64,000 bases of DNA from Lamellibrachia columna (taxonomy: Eukaryota > Annelida > Polychaeta > Sabellida > Siboglinidae), in the NCBI GenBank assembly GCA_963662155.1, contig OY759267.1:19848438-19912437 (forward strand). Direction: 5' to 3'. Below, in pieces: positions 63,594 through 64,000 of this stretch. The notes under the pieces were generated by a model, which was given only the letters and a program-made list of their open reading frames with translations, ran no database searches and had not been told where the DNA came from. Numbering within the stretch: position 1 is the first letter of the stretch; each line of letters begins with the position of its first letter. The translations under genes and the position numbers were made by a program.

Positions 63594-64000
63594 GTAAGCA
63601 AAATACCGGCTGTTACATTGAAAGCATTATACTAATTAGTGGAGAACTACTCCAAAGTCAGTTACTTCAAAACAAAGCTCCATTAAATAACAACTATGGT
63701 TTATTTGGGTCTACATTGTGGATCATGCTGTTTGTGTAATGCAATTGGAGACTAAATTTTGTAGATGTTTGGTTTTAGTTTCTCAGAGTATGTTCATGGT
63801 TTATGGGAGAAGTCATCACACATTTGCTTTTGTTGGGTGAGACAGTGGTGTAAAAGCACATAGGTAGTGTCAGTACTTGGTAAAAACAGCAAATGTAACA
63901 GTTGAGAAACCAAGACAATCGTAGAATCAGATTTCTTATAATGTCAAACATTTCTTTCTAAGAGAATCAACAACGCAGCATTTTATCTGACATGATTCTG
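63594..64000. other. UTP4 intron 14, cut by window end
   Basis: Intronic. No further exon recognised before the window ends. Confidence 0.5.

Overview
The window is animal (metazoan) genomic DNA: long introns with clean GT..AG boundaries, three conserved animal nuclear genes, and a dense load of LINEs, tRNA-headed SINEs, Tigger/pogo, hAT and TTAA-type DNA transposons. The transposon mix looks like a marine invertebrate, most likely a lophotrochozoan such as a mollusc. That assignment is inference; I cannot name the species. The gene models below were built by translating exons, matching splice phases and comparing with the protein families. No transcript evidence was available.

Layout. (1) 1-4.9 kb: AT-rich flank with a LINE remnant and a 40-bp minisatellite interrupted by a small DNA transposon. 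(2) 4.9-39.1 kb, + strand: a 14-exon transglutaminase gene of about 858 codons with the full Cys-His-Asp triad. Its introns carry a Tigger element with a LINE nested inside, a 3.5-kb transposon with about 260-bp inverted ends, a hAT-derived pseudogene with 27-aa repeats, several MITEs, and a 1.9-kb satellite grown from the tRNA-like head of a SINE. (3) 40.7-46.7 kb, - strand: TIMM21, the TIM23-complex subunit (6 exons, about 233 aa), tail-to-tail with the transglutaminase. (4) 46.8-52.8 kb: gene-poor interval with a LINE 3' fragment and a SINE. (5) 52.8 kb to the end, + strand: UTP4 (cirhin), a WD40 protein of the small-subunit processome. Fourteen exons are visible and the gene runs off the right edge.

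The most unusual observation is that three minisatellites sit on splice junctions, one in each gene. In TIMM21, about 35 copies of a 64-bp unit each carry the 3' splice site and the first ~43 nt of exon 5, and only the copy nearest the exon body continues into coding sequence. In UTP4, seven copies of a 43-bp unit each repeat the 3' end of exon 9, six of them followed by a GTAGGT donor. In the transglutaminase, a 40-bp array ends exactly at the acceptor of the first recognised coding exon. A separate array in transglutaminase intron 9 repeats a perfect RNA polymerase III B box about 44 times. The three genes have unrelated roles (protein cross-linking, mitochondrial import, rRNA processing); nothing in the sequence suggests they work together.
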